From Thiomicrorhabdus sp. (lineage in GTDB: Bacteria > Pseudomonadota > Gammaproteobacteria > Thiomicrospirales > Thiomicrospiraceae): a DNA stretch of 64,000 bases. The notes below the pieces were generated by a model that was not told the DNA's origin, did not search any database, and saw only the letters and a program-made list of their open reading frames with translations. This document shows positions 63,976 to 64,000 of this stretch, in pieces. Each line of letters begins with the position of its first letter. Position 1 is the first letter of the stretch. Location of the stretch: assembly GCF_963677875.1 (NCBI RefSeq), contig NZ_OY782562.1:248001-312000 (forward strand), read 5' to 3'. Position numbers and translations under genes: made by a program.

Positions 63976-64000
63976 AAAAACCTTAATACACAAAAACTAC

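Overview
The window reads as chromosomal DNA of a free-living gammaproteobacterium. The E. coli-type gene set supports this: aceE-aceF-lpd, trhP with yfhL, rimO, slyD, hemJ, nfsB, sugE, fklB and rppH. Several genes fit a sulfur-oxidising Thiotrichales relative (Thiomicrospira/Hydrogenovibrio/Thiomicrorhabdus type), for example an exported DsrE-family protein, a membrane-anchored single-haem protein, and an HbpS/GlcG-like protein beside lrgAB. That placement is an inference from gene style, not a proven taxonomy. I recognised no tRNA, rRNA, CRISPR array or intact transposase.

Layout. 1-8.7 kb: a tRNA-hydroxylation pair (trhP with a cut-off yfhL ferredoxin), a hypoxanthine-DNA-glycosylase-like gene after rimO, a possibly Fur-controlled Cys-rich small protein opposite an ApbE-like flavin transferase, hemJ/slyD, a CxxCH membrane protein, and a coupled RluA-type/YcgN pair. 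8.8-20 kb: LysR/pirin divergent pair, a NadN-like lipoprotein, a COG3146 protein, membrane proteins, an EamA exporter, HbpS/GlcG, lrgAB and a HAD phosphatase. 20-32.5 kb: a frameshifted GGDEF gene, small membrane proteins, repair genes (AlkD, a frameshifted uracil-DNA-glycosylase-like gene), GST, SugE, two PPIase/thioesterase genes, a 27-residue membrane protein, a PQQ-type dehydrogenase, a Na/Pi transporter, HxpB and dUTPase. 32.8-43.4 kb: LysE, MetY, a 7-bp tandem repeat, Dps with a Fur-like site, a chemoreceptor with almost no periplasmic part, an exported DsrE protein, an orphan ParA coupled to a disordered basic protein, NfsB and a large lipoprotein. 43.5-53.6 kb: the complete AmmeMemoRadiSam trio, RluF-like, a P-type-ATPase-like HAD protein, two RhlE-like DEAD-box helicases, a cold-shock protein and a beta-propeller protein.

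The most unusual stretch is 53.8-57.1 kb, which is clearly AT-rich. It holds two tandem, homologous gene pairs: an acidic six-Cys secreted-type protein plus a three-helix membrane protein. Each pair is bracketed by inverted copies of a roughly 20-bp motif (core GGTCAGAGTAAAATTAAAT). The first segment also carries a duplicated tail of the upstream helicase, and the last repeat ends inside the stop codon of a HigBA-type toxin-antitoxin pair. Both secreted-protein genes carry single-base frameshifts while both membrane partners are open. I read this as mobile toxin/immunity-like cassettes in which the effector has decayed and the possible immunity gene has been kept. The function is inferred.

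57.2-64 kb: the pyruvate dehydrogenase operon aceE-aceF-lpd on the minus strand, with rppH upstream of it. Five apparent single-base indels occur in the window: one in the uracil-DNA-glycosylase-like gene, two in the GGDEF gene and one in each cassette. Each could be real mutation or assembly error.
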